A stretch of DNA of 64,000 nt. Source: Methanolobus sp. ZRKC5. Lineage in GTDB: Archaea; Halobacteriota; Methanosarcinia; Methanosarcinales; Methanosarcinaceae. Of this stretch, positions 45,147 to 57,000 are shown in pieces. A model generated the notes under the pieces. It made no database searches and had not been told where the DNA came from. It worked only from the letters and a program-made list of their open reading frames with translations. Position 1 is the stretch's first letter, and every line of letters begins with the position of its first letter. The stretch spans positions 1,798,001 to 1,862,000 of the forward strand of contig NZ_CP151792.1 in the NCBI RefSeq assembly GCF_038446525.1, in the 5' to 3' direction. The translations under genes were made by a program, and so were the position numbers.

Positions 45147-46163
45147 ATGGGTGTCGATATAGGAGATCTCCTTAAGAGGAGCACGATCGAGGTATCTGAC
45201 CTTTCTTTAGATATAGTAGCGATAGACGCTTTTAACACACTTTATCAATTCTTAAGTATTATACGACAGAGGGATGGTACTCCTCTCAAGGATTCACAGG
45301 GAAACGTCACGTCACATCTGTCCGGCATCCTTTACAGGATGACAAACATTATCGAAGCAGGAGTGAAACCTGTTTTTGTTTTTGATGGCAAGCCGCCTGA
45401 GTGGAAATCTTGTACCATCCAGAAGCGCACCGAAACCCGTGAGAATGCAAAGGCTAAATGGGCAGAAGCAAAAGAAAAAGGTCTTGCAGAAGAGGCATAC
45501 AAGTATGCTCAGGCATCTTCAAAGGTTGATGCCACTATTGTTGATGATTCCAAAAAACTCCTGAATGCAATGGGTATTCCATTTGTGGATGCTCCTTCAG
45601 AGGGTGAGGCACAGGCTGCCTACATGGTTAAGAAAGGCGATGCGGATAAGATTGCATCACAGGATTATGATTCCCTGCTTTTCGGTTCTCCTCAGGTTGT
45701 GAGGAACCTTACTGTATCCGGTAAAAGAAAACTGCCTAAAAAGAACATCTACGTGGATGTGAAACCCGAAACCATCAACCTAAAGGAAAACCTGGATGAG
45801 CTAGGGATAACTCATTCCCAGCTTATCGATCTCGCTCTTTGTGTGGGTACTGACTACAATGAGGGACTTGGTGGAGTCGGTCCCAAAACAGCTCTCAAAC
45901 TCATCAGGGAGCATGAAAGCATAGAAAATATTCTAAAGGCAAAGGATCTGGAGATTCCTCACCTTGAGGATATCAAGGAGTTCTTCAAATCTCCTGATGT
46001 GACTGATGATTATTCTCTGAAATGGAGCAAACCAGATCCCGAAGCAGTAATCTCCTTCCTCTGTGGTGAACATGATTTTTCAGAGGACAGAGTTACAAAG
46101 GCTCTGGAACGTCTCGAAGCTTCATCGGGAATCGGCCAGAGCACTCTTGATAAGTGGTTTTAG
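45147..46163 (+). CDS. fen: flap endonuclease-1
   Basis: 338 residues. N- and I-nuclease regions are intact: [89 protein letters not shown]. The C-terminus [10 protein letters not shown] is a PCNA-interacting (PIP) box. FEN-1 removes 5' flaps in Okazaki-fragment maturation and base-excision repair. It converges on gpmI with a four-base overlap of stop codons. Confidence 0.97.
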   Translation: MGVDIGDLLKRSTIEVSDLSLDIVAIDAFNTLYQFLSIIRQRDGTPLKDSQGNVTSHLSGILYRMTNIIEAGVKPVFVFDGKPPEWKSCTIQKRTETRENAKAKWAEAKEKGLAEEAYKYAQASSKVDATIVDDSKKLLNAMGIPFVDAPSEGEAQAAYMVKKGDADKIASQDYDSLLFGSPQVVRNLTVSGKRKLPKKNIYVDVKPETINLKENLDELGITHSQLIDLALCVGTDYNEGLGGVGPKTALKLIREHESIENILKAKDLEIPHLEDIKEFFKSPDVTDDYSLKWSKPDPEAVISFLCGEHDFSEDRVTKALERLEASSGIGQSTLDKWF

Positions 46164-47716
46164 TTCTTTGAATCCTGTTTTTTAATGAGTGAGACGCCTG
46201 TCATCTGTTCAGGTTTTTCTATGCCAAGTATATCCAGCATTGTGGGAGCTATGTCTGAAAGTTTTCCATCCTGTAATGTCATTTTTTCCTCACTGCTTAC
46301 CAGAAGGCACCTTACAGGATTGGATGTATGTGCAGTATGTGGCTTTCCTGTGTTGTAATCTATCATCTTCTCAGCGTTGCCATGGTCAGCGGTTATGATG
46401 GCGGAACCGCCTTTTTCCATAATGGCATCGACAATCTTTCCTACACACTGATCAACGGTCTCAATGGCTTTTATTGCTGCATCGACGATTCCTGTATGTC
46501 CTACCATGTCCATATTGGCAAAATTGAGGACTATGGCATCATAATTGTCGTTGAATATTTTATTCACAAGTTCATCGGTGACTTCAAAAGCACTCATTTC
46601 AGGTTTAAGGTCGTAGGTGGCAACATCAGGTGATGGTATAAGACATCTGTCTTCTCCCTGGTTTTTCTTTTCCACACCGCCGTTGAAGAAAAAGGTCACA
46701 TGGGCGTACTTTTCGGTTTCAGCTATACGAAGCTGTTTTTTGTTATGTTTGCTGAGTACTTCTCCAAGTGTGTTTTCATAACTTTCAGGGGGGAATGCGA
46801 TTGGGACATCGAGTTTCTCATCATACTCAGCCATGCATGCATAATGCAGTTCAGGTTTCACTTTTCTCTCAAAGCCATCAAAATCCCTGTTGACAAGTGC
46901 GTATGTCATCTGTCTTGCTCTGTCAGGGCGGAAGTTGAAGAAAATAACAGCATCTTTATCCTTTATTGTTGCAACTGGTTTGCCTTCTTTGTCTGTGATG
47001 ACAGTTGGCTTGACAAATTCATCATTTTCTCCCCTCTCGTAAGCCTGGCTGACTGCTGATACTGCATCTTCTGCAAAGACTCCCTCGCCGTTTGTGAGTG
47101 CGTTGTATGCCAATTCTATTCGATCCCAGCGTTTGTTGCGGTCCATTGCATAATACCTACCGGAAACCGTTGCAGTCTTTGCTATGCCGGTGCTATGGCA
47201 GAACTCCTCATGGGCTTTCATGTCCTCAAGCGCATTCTGTGGGGGCACGTCTCTTCCATCTAGGAATACGTGAATATAAACTTCCCCAAGCCCTTCTTTT
47301 TTTGCCATTTCCACAAGAGCTCTCATGTGGTCCATGTGGCTATGCACGCCTCCGTATGAGAATAATCCCATGAGGTGCAATGCGGAATTATTTTTCTTTA
47401 CATGTTCCATGGCATCGAGAAAGACCTGATTTTTGAAAAAAGAACCATCTTTTATGGCTTTGTTGATTCGGGTAAGGTCCTGGTAAATGATCCTGCCGGC
47501 ACCAATGTTGAGGTGCCCGACTTCTGAGTTACCCATCTGGCCTTCAGGAAGTCCTACACCTTCCCCTGAAACCTCAACTAAACAGGAAGGATATCTCTCT
47601 AACAAAGAGTCAAGTACGGGAGTTCTTGCAGCCATAACCGCATTGCCATGCTCTTCAGAGGTATATCCCCAGCCATCAAGTATCATCAGTAAAAGAGGTC
47701 CTTTCTCATGTGACAT
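46160..47716 (-). CDS. gpmI: 2,3-bisphosphoglycerate-independent phosphoglycerate mutase
   Basis: 518 residues, the bacterial-type GpmI rather than the archaeal aPGAM. Alkaline-phosphatase-fold motifs: [10 protein letters not shown] (metal Asp), [26 protein letters not shown] (catalytic Ser), [45 protein letters not shown]. It interconverts 3- and 2-phosphoglycerate with two Mn ions. Methanosarcinaceae often have this version. Confidence 0.96.
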   Translation of the reverse strand: MSHEKGPLLLMILDGWGYTSEEHGNAVMAARTPVLDSLLERYPSCLVEVSGEGVGLPEGQMGNSEVGHLNIGAGRIIYQDLTRINKAIKDGSFFKNQVFLDAMEHVKKNNSALHLMGLFSYGGVHSHMDHMRALVEMAKKEGLGEVYIHVFLDGRDVPPQNALEDMKAHEEFCHSTGIAKTATVSGRYYAMDRNKRWDRIELAYNALTNGEGVFAEDAVSAVSQAYERGENDEFVKPTVITDKEGKPVATIKDKDAVIFFNFRPDRARQMTYALVNRDFDGFERKVKPELHYACMAEYDEKLDVPIAFPPESYENTLGEVLSKHNKKQLRIAETEKYAHVTFFFNGGVEKKNQGEDRCLIPSPDVATYDLKPEMSAFEVTDELVNKIFNDNYDAIVLNFANMDMVGHTGIVDAAIKAIETVDQCVGKIVDAIMEKGGSAIITADHGNAEKMIDYNTGKPHTAHTSNPVRCLLVSSEEKMTLQDGKLSDIAPTMLDILGIEKPEQMTGVSLIKKQDSKN

Positions 47717-47763
47717 GCGTTGAGAATTGTCCTGATGGTTTTTAAATGCGTTGTATTGTGAGT

Positions 47764-49209
47764 TCAGGATGAGGTGATATTCTCATCCATAATCGTCAAT
47801 ATTTTGAACTCTTTTATCACCATCACAAAGGTAAGTAAGAACGCAAGACCATCTGATAATGGGAAAGCCATCCATACACCTGTCAGCTGGAAAAAACGTG
47901 GCAGGATTATCACAAGGGGTATCAGGAACAATAACTGTCGACTCATGGCTAATAAAAATGAAGGGCGTGCTTTTCCTATCGCCTGATATAGTGATGTTCC
48001 AACTACCTGAAAGCCTACAAGCGGGAGTGCCAATACTATTATACGTGTTGCATATTTCCCCGATGAAATAAGTTGCTGGTCAGTGGTGAATATACTGAAC
48101 AACTGTTCAGGAAAGGCCAGAAACACTATGAAACCCACAATTGCCATAGCGGTTGTAACAAACATTGAGAGCTTAACAGAGTCCATAACCCGGGAAAAGT
48201 TCCTTGCACCATAATTGAATCCGACTATCGGTTGTAATCCCTGTACGATCCCGTACATTGGCATGAAAGTGAACATGAACAGACGGTTGATTACGCCGAA
48301 AACTGCTATGGCAACATCTCCTCCGCCGTAAGCCAGAAGTATGTTGTTCAAAACAATTACGACAAGACTGCCGGATGCATTTCTTGTAAGGGGTCCCATT
48401 CCAATTGAAATGGTTTCCCTGGTAATGTCCCATTTTGGTATCAGATTTTTAGTATGGAATCGCAGGCTGGAATTGCCTGAGGCAAAATACCACACAAGGA
48501 AGATAGCTCCTGTAGTCTGGGCAATAACAGTTGCAATAGCTGCTCCTTTTACCCCCATTCCAAAACCATACATGTATAAGGGCTCGATTATGATTCCCAG
48601 TTTGTCAGCAAGAAAATTGAATTCTATGTATCCTGACCCGAAGATGAAAAACGGGTCAAGTATGATGTTTACAAGAGCTGATACCAGCATGGTGTACATT
48701 GCAACTTTGGCATTCCCTTCTGCGCGCACCACATTGTTCATGGCCAGTGCGAACATGAAGAATATGGATCCGTAGAGTATCACTCTAAGGTATTCTGTGG
48801 CATATGGAAGAATGGTGTCAGTAGCCCCGAACAATTGCAGTATGGGTGTGATGAATATGCTTCCTAGTATACAGATGAATGCACTTGTTATCAGGACAAG
48901 GGAGAGCACGTTTCCCATTACATTTTCAGCTCTGTCAATATTCCTCTCACCAAGGCTTCGTGAGATCATGGAAGAACCACCGATGCCAATGGCAAGTGCA
49001 ATGGCCATGACTACCATCATTATAGGGAATGCAACTGCAATTCCTGCGATACCCTGTACGCTGTTCTCTCCAAGTGCCTGACCTACAAAAACAGTATCTA
49101 CCACGTTATACAGAGCCATGACTAACATCCCTATGGTGGCAGGTGCGGATAACTTGAAAAGGAGCTTGCCTATACTTTCATCAGCTAAGAGTCTACTTCG
49201 TTCGTGCAA
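47764..49209 (-). CDS. MATE-family multidrug/Na+ antiporter
   Basis: 481 residues with about twelve membrane segments in two pseudo-symmetric halves. N-terminal signature: [25 protein letters not shown]. The second half shows [57 protein letters not shown] and [20 protein letters not shown]. It is expected to exchange cationic compounds against Na+ or H+. Monocistronic by position. Confidence 0.93.
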   Translation of the reverse strand: MHERSRLLADESIGKLLFKLSAPATIGMLVMALYNVVDTVFVGQALGENSVQGIAGIAVAFPIMMVVMAIALAIGIGGSSMISRSLGERNIDRAENVMGNVLSLVLITSAFICILGSIFITPILQLFGATDTILPYATEYLRVILYGSIFFMFALAMNNVVRAEGNAKVAMYTMLVSALVNIILDPFFIFGSGYIEFNFLADKLGIIIEPLYMYGFGMGVKGAAIATVIAQTTGAIFLVWYFASGNSSLRFHTKNLIPKWDITRETISIGMGPLTRNASGSLVVIVLNNILLAYGGGDVAIAVFGVINRLFMFTFMPMYGIVQGLQPIVGFNYGARNFSRVMDSVKLSMFVTTAMAIVGFIVFLAFPEQLFSIFTTDQQLISSGKYATRIIVLALPLVGFQVVGTSLYQAIGKARPSFLLAMSRQLLFLIPLVIILPRFFQLTGVWMAFPLSDGLAFLLTFVMVIKEFKILTIMDENITSS

Positions 49210-49336
49210 TGATCAGCCTTCTTTCCCGGAAAAAGGGATGGGACTAATAGACTGGATTGTTGTATTTATCCTTTTCTTTCATTGTGTCTGGAACACTTTT
49301 TTTCCGTTTAATTGAAAGTGTTTTATCTTTCTGATC

Positions 49337-49666
49337 TTATGCTGTCCTGATGTGCCGGAGCATAATGTTAAACAGAAGCAAAAGATTGCTTTCAAAAAGT
49401 ATGATGTCAGTATTGTTCCTGTCTTTGCTGGTTGCAGTAAGCAGTGTGAACTCAAGGTCCTTCTCAGCTTCCATGCGTATTTTTGAAAAAGGGTCCTGAG
49501 TTTCATTTCTTGCGATCGATATACTCTTTGCAACTGAAAAAGGGTCAAGGTATTTGTTGACCCAGCAACCCAGTTCTTTGCTATATCTTGTAGAAAGAGT
49601 CATGTTCTTGATTCTCTTCAACGAACTCTGTTTGTTTTCCTGATAGTATGTGATCCAATCCGACAT
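49337..49666 (-). CDS. uncharacterised 109-residue protein
   Basis: From ATG 49666. A soluble, mixed-charge sequence with helical character (SDWITYYQENKQSSLKRIKNMTL; FSKIRMEAEKDLEFTLLTA). It ends in a hydrophobic LLLLFNIMLRHIRTA. No motif or family recognised. Spacing to neighbours and composition favour a gene, but confidence is moderate. Confidence 0.5.
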   Translation of the reverse strand: MSDWITYYQENKQSSLKRIKNMTLSTRYSKELGCWVNKYLDPFSVAKSISIARNETQDPFSKIRMEAEKDLEFTLLTATSKDRNNTDIILFESNLLLLFNIMLRHIRTA

Positions 49667-49866
49667 GCTATTACCCCGTTCATTTTACTCAAAATGATGA
49701 ACTATTCCCATGTGTTTATTTGTTAGTTCAACAATATTAAATTTCTCCAAAACAATATTTATATTTATCTGTTTATATTTGTTTAATGATGTCTGGCTTA
49801 CAAATTGTCTGCCAATCACGTTATCTATTTATGCTAATATGGTCACTTTTTCATAGGGGGTTAAAA

Positions 49867-50265
49867 ATGGAAGAACCTATAAAGAAATCCGATGAGCAAT
49901 GGAAAGAAGCACTCACGAACGATCAGTTTCTTGTATTGCGACAAAAGGGGACAGAAGCGCCTTTTACCGGCAAATATTATGCGAACAAGGAGGAAGGTAT
50001 CTACCTATGTGCAGCATGTGGACAGAAGCTATTCACTTCGGACACAAAGTTTGATTCAGGAACCGGATGGCCCAGCTTTTTCAAACCCATATCTGAAGAG
50101 AAGGTTATGCGCAAAAAAGATAAAAGCCTCTTCATGGAGAGAACCGAAGTCCTCTGCAGCAGATGTGGAAGCCATTTGGGTCATGTTTTTAATGACGGAC
50201 CTAAACCCACAGGTGAGCGGTTTTGTATGAATTCCATATCACTTGATTTTGAAAAAGAGGAATAA
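49867..50265 (+). CDS. msrB: peptide-methionine (R)-S-oxide reductase
   Basis: 132 residues from ATG 49867, preceded by a G-rich AGGGGG; the longer frame to 49786 adds a non-homologous leader. Zinc-binding CxxC pairs are [11 protein letters not shown] and [13 protein letters not shown]. The catalytic cysteine is in [21 protein letters not shown] is the substrate-binding signature. It repairs R-methionine sulfoxide in proteins using thioredoxin-like donors. Confidence 0.96.
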   Translation: MEEPIKKSDEQWKEALTNDQFLVLRQKGTEAPFTGKYYANKEEGIYLCAACGQKLFTSDTKFDSGTGWPSFFKPISEEKVMRKKDKSLFMERTEVLCSRCGSHLGHVFNDGPKPTGERFCMNSISLDFEKEE

Positions 50266-50286
50266 GGGCATTTGATTAAATATTGA

Positions 50287-50307
50287 TTTGAGGCAAAAAG
50301 CCTCAAA
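50287..50307. terminator. bidirectional hairpin between convergent genes
   Basis: TTTGAGGC and GCCTCAAA form an 8-bp stem around an AAAAA loop. It sits between the end of msrB (plus) and the end of the cupredoxin-like gene (minus). A+T-rich tracts follow on both sides. Confidence 0.6.
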
Positions 50308-50308
50308 T

Positions 50309-50719
50309 TTATCTTATTGTAACACTAAGTGTCATGTCGGGAACATCTGTTACACTGAATGTGTAGGTCCCACTTTCCATGAATGTATAGGTATAGACGT
50401 CGTTGGAATCCATTTCCTGATCGTCAAAGAGGCCGTCATCACTGACAAGCACATATGTGTTCTGTGGTTTGTAGTTTCTCCACGCTATGGAGTCGCCCCT
50501 GTTTATTTCAAGTTCAGAGGGTTTCATCATTCCGTAGTATTCCATCCTTACAGCGTAGTCCTGAGCTTCACCAATTATAGGTTCAAAGTCTTCAACAACA
50601 TCTTCTGATGCTTCTTCTACTTCATCTACAACGGTGTCTTCTGCATTGTCGGCACATCCGCTAACGAATACTCCTGCAAGCATTAATAGTATGATACATA
50701 TCAGCCATTTTTTTGTCAT
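50309..50719 (-). CDS. cupredoxin-fold lipoprotein
   Basis: 136 residues. Signal peptide MTKKWLICIILLMLAGVFVSGCADN with a lipobox Cys, then an acidic spacer (EDTVVDEVEEASEDVVEDFEP). A plastocyanin-like domain follows (KPSELEINRGDSIAWRNYKPQNTYVLVSDDGLFDDQEM…SGTYTFSV). It lacks the cysteine of a type I copper site, so it may be a non-copper cupredoxin fold. Membrane-anchored outside the cell; function unknown. Confidence 0.82.
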   Translation of the reverse strand: MTKKWLICIILLMLAGVFVSGCADNAEDTVVDEVEEASEDVVEDFEPIIGEAQDYAVRMEYYGMMKPSELEINRGDSIAWRNYKPQNTYVLVSDDGLFDDQEMDSNDVYTYTFMESGTYTFSVTDVPDMTLSVTIR

Positions 50720-50847
50720 ATTTTACCACCCAATTCTATTTTCTTAAATTAGAAATTTTCCTATTTGTCTTTCCCGGCAAACAGCTTATTTTATTTTGTA
50801 ATTGCTTTCCGGGATAAATTTATACGGCATATCGTGAAATAAAGGCT

Positions 50848-51135
50848 ATGAACACATCCCTTATATTTTTTATGTATTTGCTACTGGTAAACATAGTAGC
50901 ATTTTCCCTAATGGGGATAGACAAAAGAAAAGCAAAAAAAAATAAATACAGGATACCTGAAAAAAATCTCTTCCTGTGGGCGATTGCCGGTGGCAGTGTC
51001 GGTTCTATTGCAGGGATGTACTTTTTCCATCACAAGACCAGACATCCCAGTTTTCAGATTGGAATGCCTTTGATCCTTCTGGTCCAGATATACGTGTTTA
51101 TTCGTTTTCTGATCCCACTTTATGTTCTGAGCTGA
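50848..51135 (+). CDS. DUF1294 membrane protein
   Basis: 95 residues. The DUF1294 signature is clear: FSLMGIDKRKAKKNKYRIPEKNLFLWAIAGGSVGSIAGMYFFHHKTRHPSFQIGMPLILLVQ. Three membrane segments are predicted. The family is widespread in bacteria and archaea with no known function. An A+T-rich TTTATACGGC near 50819 may be its promoter. Confidence 0.9.
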   Translation: MNTSLIFFMYLLLVNIVAFSLMGIDKRKAKKNKYRIPEKNLFLWAIAGGSVGSIAGMYFFHHKTRHPSFQIGMPLILLVQIYVFIRFLIPLYVLS

Positions 51136-51150
51136 TACGTGGGGTGGAGT

Positions 51151-51510
51151 TCAGAACTCCAGCCTTTTCATCTCTTCCAGTATCTTTGGGGTGAAAGTGG
51201 TAAAATTCTGTATTCCACCGGTCCATGCGGCCAGCATCATGACATCCTTGATCTCCTGGGCAGTCACACCGTATTTTTTCAATCTCTGAAGTATCTTCAC
51301 GGCACTACTTGTTTTTTGATTGGCGCAGGCAATGGCGAATACCATCAAATGCTTATTTCTCTTGGAAAGACCGCCTTCCCTTTCGTCCCATACTGAACTG
51401 TAGAATCCTGCCACAGCTTCTGAGAAGTCCTCATCCAGTCTCTTTGCATAGACAACGGCTCTTGGCTGGAATCCTTTCACGTCTTTTGCATTTTTTGTTT
51501 CTTCTGCCAT
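51151..51510 (-). CDS. carboxymuconolactone decarboxylase-like protein lacking CxxC
   Basis: 119 residues. The fold signature is visible in KRNKHLMVFAIACANQKTSSAVKILQRLKKYGVTAQEIKDVMMLAAWTGGI. The redox CxxC of AhpD is replaced (ACANQK), so it is probably not a peroxidase; decarboxylase-type or unknown activity is more likely. Its C-terminus converges on DUF1294. Confidence 0.8.
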   Translation of the reverse strand: MAEETKNAKDVKGFQPRAVVYAKRLDEDFSEAVAGFYSSVWDEREGGLSKRNKHLMVFAIACANQKTSSAVKILQRLKKYGVTAQEIKDVMMLAAWTGGIQNFTTFTPKILEEMKRLEF

Positions 51511-51637
51511 ATTATCAATGAAGATTTGGCAGGAAATGATTTAATGCTTTCTTTGAGGATTCTGGTAATATAGCTGATGATGAATATTTCGTTGAAACTT
51601 ACGAAGACGAAGGAATCTCATAATGAAGGAAATATTA

Positions 51638-52461
51638 CTATTTTCTTCTACCTTTTGGTTCACTATTGTTCCTATCCTTGTTTTTAGATTCATCCGATAT
51701 TTTATGTTTAGTTGAGATGCTTGAATATCCCGATAGTAAAATAGAGAGAATCGTAAGTGCTCCTACAAATATTCCCAAGTTTTTAACCCATTCTTGTTCA
51801 TACCTAGATTTTACATGCACTGTTACGCTTTCTTGTGTAGAATACCACACATTGTCATGCTCATAGAACACATAACTTCATAATTACCAGGATTCGCATT
51901 ATCTGCTATTTGAAATTCGAGAGATAGAGGAGTTACCAATTGTCCGCCATTTTCTTGCCACGGAGCTACCCTTGAAGTATTATTAAAGGACTGCCATGGT
52001 TTTCCCCCATAATTAAAAAAGGGAGCTAAATTATCATCGTCCTTTGTAAAATAATACGCTGGCAAAGCTCCTGCTAATTGAGATCCTTCTTTAAAGGAAC
52101 GTGTCTCATACTGACTTTTTTCTTTACCCTGCTCAATATCTGACCAATTGGCTTGAATTGTATAGACACTAACACTTTTTTCCTTGCTAATATCAGAAGG
52201 AATCGATATTCTTATTTTATTAGTATCAACTTGTCCAACACCTGTGATGAAATAATTTATTTTTATACCTTCATTTACATTTTTTTCTATATATTTAGTG
52301 TCAGAATAAATTTCATAAACAGGGACACCAACAGAATAATTGGCTGTGGCATTAGATACGTTATAAAAACAAGGGAAATCTGCAGATACATTGCCGCAGA
52401 AAACAATGCACAAACAAAGCGCGAAAATCCAACATGCATTTTTTTGATAACGCATTAACAA
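51638..52461 (-). pseudogene. exported, membrane-anchored protein broken by a one-base frameshift
   Basis: Two overlapping frames make one protein of about 274 residues. The first (52461 to 51823) has a signal peptide (KNACWIFALCLCIVFCGNVSA) and a beta-rich ectodomain, then loses sense after GNYEV. The second frame (from about 51871) continues with FYEHDNVWYSTQESVTVHV, a C-terminal membrane helix (WVKNLGIFVGALTILSILL) and a charged tail ending EPKGRRK. One extra T in the GTTAT at about 51866-51870 (minus strand) would join them as NYEVYVFYEHDN. The gene could be a true pseudogene or a sequence error. The layout resembles COG1361-type S-layer-related proteins. Confidence 0.75.
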
Positions 52462-52932
52462 TTACCTCTTGTTCTAAATAAGAACTCACTATGTTGTTAG
52501 AATATAAATGTGTTTAAATTTATTTATATTAAGCTGAGATATGATAGGTATTGCTTCCATTAAATATCGTAAATAAGATATTTAAACTGCCAAGTAAAGG
52601 AAAAATTTCCAACAGCATTCTTGAAAACCCTTTTTTATTTATATGCAAAATCTGTATTTTCATGTTTGAAAAGGGTGAAAGAAGAAATCTTTCTATTATG
52701 GTGGCTAATCGGAAATTTTAATTCGGGCATTTGCTAAATGCCCCTGTTCTGCATCCGGCACATAGCGCAGCTTGTTCAGTAGCAACCCATCAGTCCCGGT
52801 ACTCTCTTCCTATTAATAGATAATGTACGTGTGTCATCAAAAATGACGACAAAGTATAACATTATAAATTTCACCTACAATTTCCCATTCATAATAGAAA
52901 ACTTTTAATTCTGGTGCAGAGTAAGTTCCATC
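52462..52932. other. 471-base gene-free stretch with one tight hairpin
   Basis: No credible ORF on either strand. GGGCATTT-gct-AAATGCCC forms a perfect 8-bp hairpin at 52725-52743. It is followed by a G+C-richer patch (about 52744-52800) within otherwise A+T-rich DNA. The right end must hold the promoter of the DUF2278 gene. Confidence 0.5.
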
Positions 52933-53970
52933 ATGTCTCTTGAAAACTACGGGGTTTTAAAAGGAAAGCCAAAGGACTGTAAATGTGGAAAAGGTACAAG
53001 CTCTCATTTTCAGGTACTAGTACATGATGGCAAACATGAGCATCGTGTTGCTGTTAATGTCAGTTCTAAGGTTTCTCCTTCTGAGATACTGTATTTTGTA
53101 GATGACAACTTCAGTCATCCAATCACTGAAAAACTTGAGAACCTTGGAATGGGATATAAAAGACTTGATAATACCTCAAGGGCTATACGTCTGGATTATG
53201 TTCGTGGCGGACTCTTTGATGTGTCAAAGATGCTGCCTTTGAAATGCGATATTCCAGGTCCTTCCAATGACCTTAATGAGCTCATACAGAAATACGTGAA
53301 GCAAGCCATCAGTATGAACGGCAGCATGATCTATGCTTTTGGTGAAAGATGGGGGCCAGAATCTTTCCTTTCTGATAGTTTCTTTGGTTTCAGGCCCGGT
53401 AGTGGTATCCATGATATTCACATGAATCAGGGCAATTCTCCTAAGTGGACAGGTGATGATGCTCCTGATCAGGATGGAGGCCTGCTCATACATTTGACGG
53501 AAGAGGACAGGTGGATTGCTATTTTCCTTGCATTCCAGTCCCAGTGTTTCAATACAGATGAGTCAACTGGTCACTGTCTGCCTGATGGGAAAAAGATTAC
53601 TTCAGAACCATGTAAAGAATCCAAAATAGAGCCTGAAAACATAGTTCATGCAGGCTCGGTCAAAATAATTGCTGCACTTGTCAATCCCATAGGTGTTGAT
53701 ATGGGCAAAGAGGCCATAACTCTGTTCAATGCCTCTCCTGATGATATTGATCTCGATGGCTGGTTCATTCAGGATGGACCGGGAAGAAAATCCTTGCTGA
53801 AAGGCGATATCAGTGCAGGCTCAGGTACGCGTATACTTCTGTCCGGAAAAGGTGTTATTCTTGCGAATAGTGGAGGGCAGATCAGCTTGTACGATAATAA
53901 GGGCACATTGATGGATGAGGTTAAGTATGCCGGCAGGAAAGTACGGTCTGGCTGGAGTCTTGTTTTTTGA
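52933..53970 (+). CDS. DUF2278 protein with C-terminal lamin-tail domain
   Basis: 345 residues. Residues 1-215 match DUF2278 (YGVLKGKPKDCKCGKGTSSHFQVLVHD; HRVAVNVSSKVSPSEILYFVD; IHDIHMNQGNS; GGLLIHLTEEDRWIAIFLAFQSQ). Residues about 245-345 form a lamin-tail-like Ig domain (EAITLFNASPDDIDLDGWFIQDGPGRKSLLKGDISAGSGTRI). No signal peptide. This fusion occurs in bacteria and some archaea; the function is unknown, though DUF2278 has been proposed to act on nucleic acids or cell-surface ligands. Confidence 0.85.
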   Translation: MSLENYGVLKGKPKDCKCGKGTSSHFQVLVHDGKHEHRVAVNVSSKVSPSEILYFVDDNFSHPITEKLENLGMGYKRLDNTSRAIRLDYVRGGLFDVSKMLPLKCDIPGPSNDLNELIQKYVKQAISMNGSMIYAFGERWGPESFLSDSFFGFRPGSGIHDIHMNQGNSPKWTGDDAPDQDGGLLIHLTEEDRWIAIFLAFQSQCFNTDESTGHCLPDGKKITSEPCKESKIEPENIVHAGSVKIIAALVNPIGVDMGKEAITLFNASPDDIDLDGWFIQDGPGRKSLLKGDISAGSGTRILLSGKGVILANSGGQISLYDNKGTLMDEVKYAGRKVRSGWSLVF

Positions 53971-54029
53971 TTCCAATCTTCCTTTTCCCATTTTTATTTA
54001 CTGTCAAAACTCGATAAATTGATAAGTTC

Positions 54030-57000
54030 TCACGTTGTCAGTCTCTTATACAACAAAGGCAACGTCTCCGGTAGCATAAGAGCATCATCGATTATCGTGT
54101 ATCCGACATCGGAAAATATGTTGTCAAGGTACTCTCCGGGATTCCTGTCAACAGTTATGCAGAAGAAGTGCATACCCTGGTTTTTTCCTTCACTGATGGC
54201 AACTCTTGTATCTTCCTGTGCGAGGTCGCCCTGATATGAATCCTCTCCCTTTGACCTATCATAGGGTTCGCCATCAGAGAGCAGCACCAGCATTTTTGTC
54301 CTTGCACCAGCCTGTTCCAGTTTCTTTATGGAATGGCGGATTGCAGGTCCCAGGCGTGTATTGGATTCAGGTTGCAGGAGGCTTATCCTGCGTGCCACAT
54401 TATCCGAGAGTCCTTCATCGAATTCCTTTATCACAAAATACTCAACATCTTCGCGGCTCTTTCCTGAAAATGCGTAGATGGCGTACTTGTCTCCGATGCT
54501 CTCAAGCGCCTGGCTCATGATTATGAGTGCATCTTTTTCAACATCCAGTATGCTCCTGCCATCAGCTCCAAGTATCTTGCGTGTTGAGGCACTGACATCC
54601 ACAAGAAAGAGGGTTGCAACATCCCTTTCATGCTTATCCCACCTGATATACAGCCCATCATCTGGGTTGATTCCGCACCTTTTTGCGATGAGTGATTCTG
54701 TAAAAGCATCGATATCTATTTCGGTTCCATCATTCTGCTGCTTCATCCGGTGGAAAGCTTCAGGTTTCATCAAACTGAAAGTGTGTTTAAGGAGTGCTAT
54801 CTCATTCCCGTAGCGTTCCATTGCTTTGGTATAGTAATATGTGGAACCGCCTATAGGTTCAATTTCATTTATCGTACTCCACTCTGATCTGTAGTCATTG
54901 ATTAATGAGTCCCACTCGTCGTATTTGTAGCTTCCAAGCACTCTCCAATTCTTATTCAGGGCTTGAGTGGGTTTCTTGGTGGCCTGCTCCTTCGGTCTTT
55001 CTTCCTGGGCGGTCAGGTCTGACTCAGTTTCAGGTATGAAATTCTTAATGACATTCTCACAGGATTTAGTCATCATCGGGTCCGCAGAACCAGTGGCACC
55101 GATATCCATTCCCCGGTAACCGATGTTCTCCAGCATTTCATATTCCGTTTGTCCAAGAGGGCCAAAGTATTCTTCAAGCAGGTCATAGATGTCTAAAGCA
55201 AGCTCAAGGGATGAGAATGTGCTTGAATCTTCCCTGAATATGTTCTCTTCCAGCTTTTTCTGGGTTTTCTTCAGGATTCCTTTGTTAGGCTCACTAATCT
55301 CAAACGCAGGTTCATGTCCGGTGGAAATCCACAGCAATGCCTCCATGAATTCATCAAGTCTATCTTCTGGTGCAGGTCTTGTCACAAGCATCCTGTGGCG
55401 CACATCCTCAAGGTCAGAGCGCACTCCTTTGAAGTGGTCCATTATCATGTACTCGACACGTGCATCCTCCAGTATCCCCAATATGGTTGCAGCCAGTATC
55501 TGATTAGGAAAAAGTGAGAGTATGTCAATTATATCGGGATGGTCGTTATTTTCCCTGTCCTGTGAAAGAGTATCTCCCTCATTTTCAAGCGAGTACTTCC
55601 CCTTTATCTTCTCTGTCATTGCAGCGGCTTTTTCAAAAGGGATGTCCACCGAACTGAACCGAACGTGTCCAACCTCATGCATTACACTCAACTTGTATAT
55701 CTTGAAATTATCTTCAATATCCTCATAAACTTCCATTTTAGGTGCGAGGTAGATTGTATTTCCTGCTATGATGGGGTTCATGCCATGTACATCTACCTGA
55801 AGTGGCAATGTTGCCATGGAGCGTATTATGAAATTGGTGCCTGAAAGTCCCAGAGCATAATATCTCAACACATTTGCCACTTTCTTAAGAGTGATTGCAC
55901 CTGTGAGTTCTTCAACCAGTTCTCTGGAACTTTTGGATTCGAGTGAGAAATAGGCTTTTCCAGCAGGTTTTTTCTCATCAGCAGCTTCCAGACCCTTCAG
56001 TGTCCAATCTTCCAGGTCGTCCATGTTAAGTTTTTCAAGGATCGAAGGTGAATGGAAAAAGAAATTCAATGCCAGTTTCCTGTCTTTCTCATATACCTTC
56101 AGTCCGATCTCTATCCATTTCCCTGCATTTTCTGGTTTTGTTCTATCAACAAATGGGCTGAGATTCTCAAAAAAAGCACTGGAAAGAGCGCCCTCTTTTG
56201 CAAGGAGTGCATTTGCAATCCTGAATATCTCTTCATGCTGTTGCGGGGGTATTTTGCTTAATGCCTGTATGGATGTTTTGAAATAATCCATGGCCAGTTC
56301 AAGGTTCTGTATTGCGATTCCTTCTCCCGTTCCTGCCCATTCATCAAACATCTCTTTACTTAGCAGTTTGTATGCCCCGGAAGTATTTTCAAAATAACTT
56401 TCAAGACATTCAGATTGGATATCTGCCAGAAGGATACCTCTGTCTATGAGTATTGACCTGATATCCCTGTCTGTATCTTCCAGGTGTTTTCCAAGTGCAA
56501 GGCTTGTTCTGATGAAATTCCTGAGTGTCTGTTTGTTACCCGAAAAGGAGGATATTGCTTTATCTTTCCATCCTTCTACTTCATTCAGTTTCAGGTTACC
56601 AAGGTAATGTGGGATAGTATTCAAAAAGGATTTAGCACTCTTATTATCTGTATCAGCAAGGTCAATTGCGATGTTCATGAGGAATGCAAACTCTTCCTCA
56701 TCAGCCTTTTCCATAATGGTTCCTGCATTCCTCAATAATGTCATTGCAGGGACTTCACCAAATTGCAGCATACGGTCCATGGAAGCAAGAACTTCTCTTC
56801 TCCTTTGTGGCCGGACATTTGGAAGCACCTTTTCTATCAGGTTTATGAGCTCTATGGCAGTGAGCCAGTGGCTTTTGATGACACGCTCTGTGACGTGGCA
56901 GAATAAAGTAAAATTCTCCGGTGTGAGCAATAAGTGCAGGTGGATGAGGTGTTCAAAGTAGGCTTCTGCAACCTTTGCGTTGAAATTTCCAAGTTTTCTT

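Noticed and set aside
46160-46163. fen and gpmI stop-codon overlap as a sign of misassembly
   Set aside because: Both proteins have normal C-termini (PIP box for FEN-1); four-base convergent overlaps are common in compact archaeal genomes.
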